Assembly (NCBI GenBank): GCA_947588865.1
Contig: CANPYQ010000023.1
Coordinates: forward strand, 1-15,841
Direction of reading: 5' to 3'
Length of the DNA stretch: 15,841 nucleotides
DNA from: an uncultured Bacilli bacterium
GTDB lineage: Bacteria; Bacillota_I; Bacilli_A; RF39; UBA660
Below are positions 13,435 through 15,841 of this stretch, piece after piece. Positions within the stretch are counted from its first letter, which is position 1; each line of letters begins with the position of its first letter. The position numbers and the translations under genes are program-made. Under the pieces are notes generated by a model. It did no database searches. It saw only the letters and a program-made list of their open reading frames with translations, and was not told the origin of the DNA.

Positions 13435-15672
13435 ATGAATTCATATGTTAATGTAGCAATTTTAATATTGAATATTTCTTTTTTAAAAAAGGAACATGTT
13501 AAAACTAAAGAAATTTTTATTTTTAGCAAATTAATATTTTTAAATGTAGTTGGAATTTTGCTTGAGTTATCTTGTATATTTTCAATAAAATATTTATCTA
13601 ATATTATTTTTGTTAATTTGATTAATAAAATATTTTTGTGTTATTTATTAAGCTTTATTTTTTTATTTAGTTATTATGTTTGTGTTATTTCGTTTGAAAG
13701 AGTTAATAAATTAGCAAAAACATCCTTTATATTTAGTTATTTATTAGGTATATTATTTATATTTATATTGCCTATATACATATTTAGTGAAGACAATATA
13801 ATGTATTCTTATGGTGAAAGTGCTAATACTATTTACATTTTTTCTTTAGGATGTGTTATTATTTGCATAATTTCAATGTTAAAAAATATTAAAAATATAA
13901 AATCTAAAAAATATTTACCATTACTCATATATATATTGGGGGGAAGTCTTGTAACATTAATACAAAAGTTAAATCCTGCACTTACTTTTGCTACTTCCAT
14001 GGAATCCTTTGTTTTAATGATTATGTACTTTACAATAGAAAATCCTGACGTTAAAATGATTAATCAACTAGAACTTGCCAAAAATCAAGCAGAAAAAGCA
14101 AATAGAGCTAAAAGTGATTTCTTAAGTAGTATGTCGCATGAAATAAGAACTCCACTTAATGCTATAGTAGGACTTTCTGAAGTAATTAAAACAAGTAATG
14201 ATATAGACGAAATTCACGAAGATGCTAATGATGTAGTTATGGCTTCTCAAAGTTTACTTGAGATAGTAAATGGAATACTAGATATTAGTAAAATAGAAGC
14301 AGATAAAATGGAAGTAGTTGAAACTGATTATGATTTTAAAGAAGTATTAGAAGAGTTAAAGAAATTAACTGAAATTAGAATAGGTGAAAAAGAAATAGAA
14401 TTAAGATGTAATTTTGCAGTTGATTTACCTTCAAATTTATATGGAGATAAAGGTAAAATAAAACAAATAATAACTAATTTACTTACTAATGCAGTTAAGT
14501 ATACCGAAAAAGGTTATATAGATTTTAATGTAAGTTCAATAAATCAAAATAATGAATGTAAATTAAAAATAACAGTTAAAGATACTGGTAGAGGAATAAA
14601 AAAAGAACAGATGACTAGATTGTTTACTAAATTTAGTAGACTAGAAGAAGATATGAACACAACAATTGAAGGAACTGGTCTTGGACTTGCAATTACAAAA
14701 TCATTAGTAGAACTAATGGGTGGAAGTATAACAGTAGATTCAACTTATGGACAGGGAAGTAAATTTACAGTATTTGTAAGTCAAAAAATATCAGGAGAAA
14801 TAGCAAAAAAAGAAGAAACAGTGGATAAAATAACATTTGATAATAAAAAAGTATTAGTAGTAGATGATAATGCATTAAATATAAAAGTAGCAACTAAAAT
14901 ATTAAAAGAATTTAATTTAAATATAGAAAGTGCCTTAAGTGGTGAAGAATGCATTAATAAAGTAAAAGAAAATAAATATGATTTAATTTTGATGGACATA
15001 ATGATGCCAAAAATGAGTGGAACTCAAGCATTTAAAACATTAAAACAAATAGATGGATTTAATACACCTGTAGTAGCTCTTACTGCAGATGCACTAGAAC
15101 AAGGTAAATCTAATAAATATATAGAAGTAGGATTTGATGGTTATTTAGCAAAACCAATAGAAAAAGAAAAATTAAAAATTGTATTAAATAAATGTTTAAA
15201 TGGGATAGAAACATTAGATAAAGATATTCATAAAGTAATACAAATTAGTGATGAAGAAATAGAAAAGTTAAATGAAAAATTAAATAAAATGAGTGAAGAA
15301 AATAAAGATGATAGTTTAAAGGGAAATATTGATTATCTAAAAGAAAATGATATTGATGTTGATGCATCACTAGAACTTCTTGGAGATATTGATATGTATA
15401 ATGAAACATTAAAAACATTTATTAAAGAGTCAAAAGATAGAATGATAAGAATAGAAAAAAATAAAAGCAACAAAAACATGAAAGATTATAGTATAGATGT
15501 ACATGCAATGAAAAGTGATAGTAAATATTTAGGCTTTAAAAAGTTAGCAGAAATATCTTTAGATCATGAGATGAAATCAAAAGAAAATAATGTTGACTAT
15601 GTAATAGAACACTATGAAGAACTATTAAATGAATATAATAGAATTATTAATGTAGTGGATAAGTATTTATAG
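13435..15672 (+). CDS. Hybrid sensor histidine kinase (membrane sensor, HisKA, HATPase, REC, HPt)
   Basis: A 745-residue multi-step phosphorelay sensor. Residues 1-200 hold about six or seven membrane helices with short loops, so the signal is probably sensed within or close to the membrane. A coiled linker (LELAKNQAEKANRAKSDF) leads to the HisKA H-box SHEIRTPLNAIVG with phospho-acceptor His235. The ATPase domain has its N-box (ITNLLTNAVKYTE), G1 (DTGRGI) and G2 (GTGLGLAI). A receiver domain follows (VLVVDDN, phospho-acceptor Asp521 in LILMDIMMPKM, and the conserved TAD and AKP), then an acidic linker and a C-terminal HPt domain with His690 (DVHAMKSDSKYLGF). The expected relay is His235 to Asp521 to His690 and on to a response regulator not encoded here. 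AGGTGAT precedes ATG 13435; TTG 13432 is too close to it. Signal unknown. Confidence 0.95.
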   Translation: MNSYVNVAILILNISFLKKEHVKTKEIFIFSKLIFLNVVGILLELSCIFSIKYLSNIIFVNLINKIFLCYLLSFIFLFSYYVCVISFERVNKLAKTSFIFSYLLGILFIFILPIYIFSEDNIMYSYGESANTIYIFSLGCVIICIISMLKNIKNIKSKKYLPLLIYILGGSLVTLIQKLNPALTFATSMESFVLMIMYFTIENPDVKMINQLELAKNQAEKANRAKSDFLSSMSHEIRTPLNAIVGLSEVIKTSNDIDEIHEDANDVVMASQSLLEIVNGILDISKIEADKMEVVETDYDFKEVLEELKKLTEIRIGEKEIELRCNFAVDLPSNLYGDKGKIKQIITNLLTNAVKYTEKGYIDFNVSSINQNNECKLKITVKDTGRGIKKEQMTRLFTKFSRLEEDMNTTIEGTGLGLAITKSLVELMGGSITVDSTYGQGSKFTVFVSQKISGEIAKKEETVDKITFDNKKVLVVDDNALNIKVATKILKEFNLNIESALSGEECINKVKENKYDLILMDIMMPKMSGTQAFKTLKQIDGFNTPVVALTADALEQGKSNKYIEVGFDGYLAKPIEKEKLKIVLNKCLNGIETLDKDIHKVIQISDEEIEKLNEKLNKMSEENKDDSLKGNIDYLKENDIDVDASLELLGDIDMYNETLKTFIKESKDRMIRIEKNKSNKNMKDYSIDVHAMKSDSKYLGFKKLAEISLDHEMKSKENNVDYVIEHYEELLNEYNRIINVVDKYL

Positions 15673-15676
15673 AATT

Positions 15677-15695
15677 ACCATTTTAAGAAAATGGT
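15677..15695 (+). repeat. Inverted repeat / stem-loop just after the histidine kinase gene
   Basis: ACCATTTT (15677-15684), loop AAG, AAAATGGT (15688-15695): a perfect 8-bp stem 4 bp after the stop codon. No T-tract follows on either strand, so it is a stem-loop of unknown role, possibly protecting the mRNA 3' end. Confidence 0.5.
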
Positions 15696-15741
15696 TGGTA
15701 TGATGAAGTAAAGTAAATGTTGGAAAAATTTCAGAGAAAAT

Positions 15742-15772
15742 ACAAGTTATATAATTAATTTGTGTTTTTTTT
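15742..15772 (+). terminator. Intrinsic terminator of the histidine kinase gene
   Basis: ACAAGTTA (15742-15749) pairs with TAATTTGT (15756-15763, one G-U pair) around TATAAT, followed by G and eight T residues. This is the clearest terminator-like structure downstream of the kinase gene. Confidence 0.65.
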
Positions 15773-15791
15773 ACATATTTTTACATTCTTT

Positions 15792-15818
15792 TTGACAAGA
15801 AATAATTTGTTCTATAAT
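15792..15818 (+). promoter_or_regulatory. Promoter for a gene beyond the window end
   Basis: TTGACA (15792-15797) and TATAAT (15813-15818), with a 15-bp spacer (16 if TTTGAC is used). Both boxes are consensus but the spacing is short. No coding start is visible before the window ends at 15841. Confidence 0.45.
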
Positions 15819-15841
15819 TATCTTTTAAACTAAAAGTACTA

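Overview
The window is very AT-rich, with short intergenic gaps, GAGGTG/GGAGG-type ribosome binding sites, extended -10 promoters (TGnTATAAT or TGnTACAAT) and genes almost all on the + strand. Every gene ends in TAA or TAG, and tryptophan is encoded by TGG. Together with the gene families (CarD, YtrA-type GntR plus ABC-2 exporter, PBP5-type carboxypeptidase, hybrid histidine kinase ending in HPt), this suggests a low-GC Bacillota, probably an uncultured host-associated lineage. The taxonomic placement is inference.

Layout. Positions 1-1761 hold the 3' part of a Fic-family gene, a small carboxymuconolactone decarboxylase family protein and an inositol-monophosphatase-superfamily phosphatase. 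Positions 1791-2461 hold a strong promoter, a long imperfect leader hairpin ending in a T-tract, a CarD-family RNA polymerase-binding regulator and its terminator. Positions 2472-4394 form a GntR (YtrA-type) / ABC ATPase / ABC-2 permease operon with a palindrome over its promoter. Directly after it (about 4396-4538) lies a decayed second copy of the 3' end of the CarD gene, so the GntR-ABC cassette sits between two copies of that tail. Positions 4678-5509 encode two small four-helix membrane proteins of unknown function. Positions 5524-6753 encode a membrane-anchored D,D-carboxypeptidase. Positions 6782-7853 hold a flavin reductase-type protein and a flavodoxin gene broken by a single missing base.

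The most unusual part is 7868-11346. A promoter region with repeated ATTTCA/TGAAAT elements drives three tightly packed genes. The first is a 632-residue protein with a cytidylate-kinase-like P-loop N-terminus and a C-terminal half resembling GNAT/Mom-type DNA-base acyltransferases. The second is a divergent Ham1/RdgB-type nucleoside triphosphate pyrophosphatase. The third is an endonuclease III-type DNA glycosylase with catalytic Lys/Asp and four iron-sulfur cysteines. A kinase acting on nucleotides, a base acyltransferase, a nucleotide-pool sanitiser and a base-excision enzyme in one operon fit a pathway that makes, polices or attacks a modified nucleobase. I do not recognise this combination as a described system.

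Immediately downstream, from promoters that include an identical 15-bp -10 segment, lies an ANL-superfamily AMP-forming ligase (11487-13379), which could supply an activated acyl group. It is followed by a hybrid histidine kinase (13435-15672) and a terminator. The link between the ligase, the kinase and the three-gene operon is inferred from proximity and promoter similarity only.
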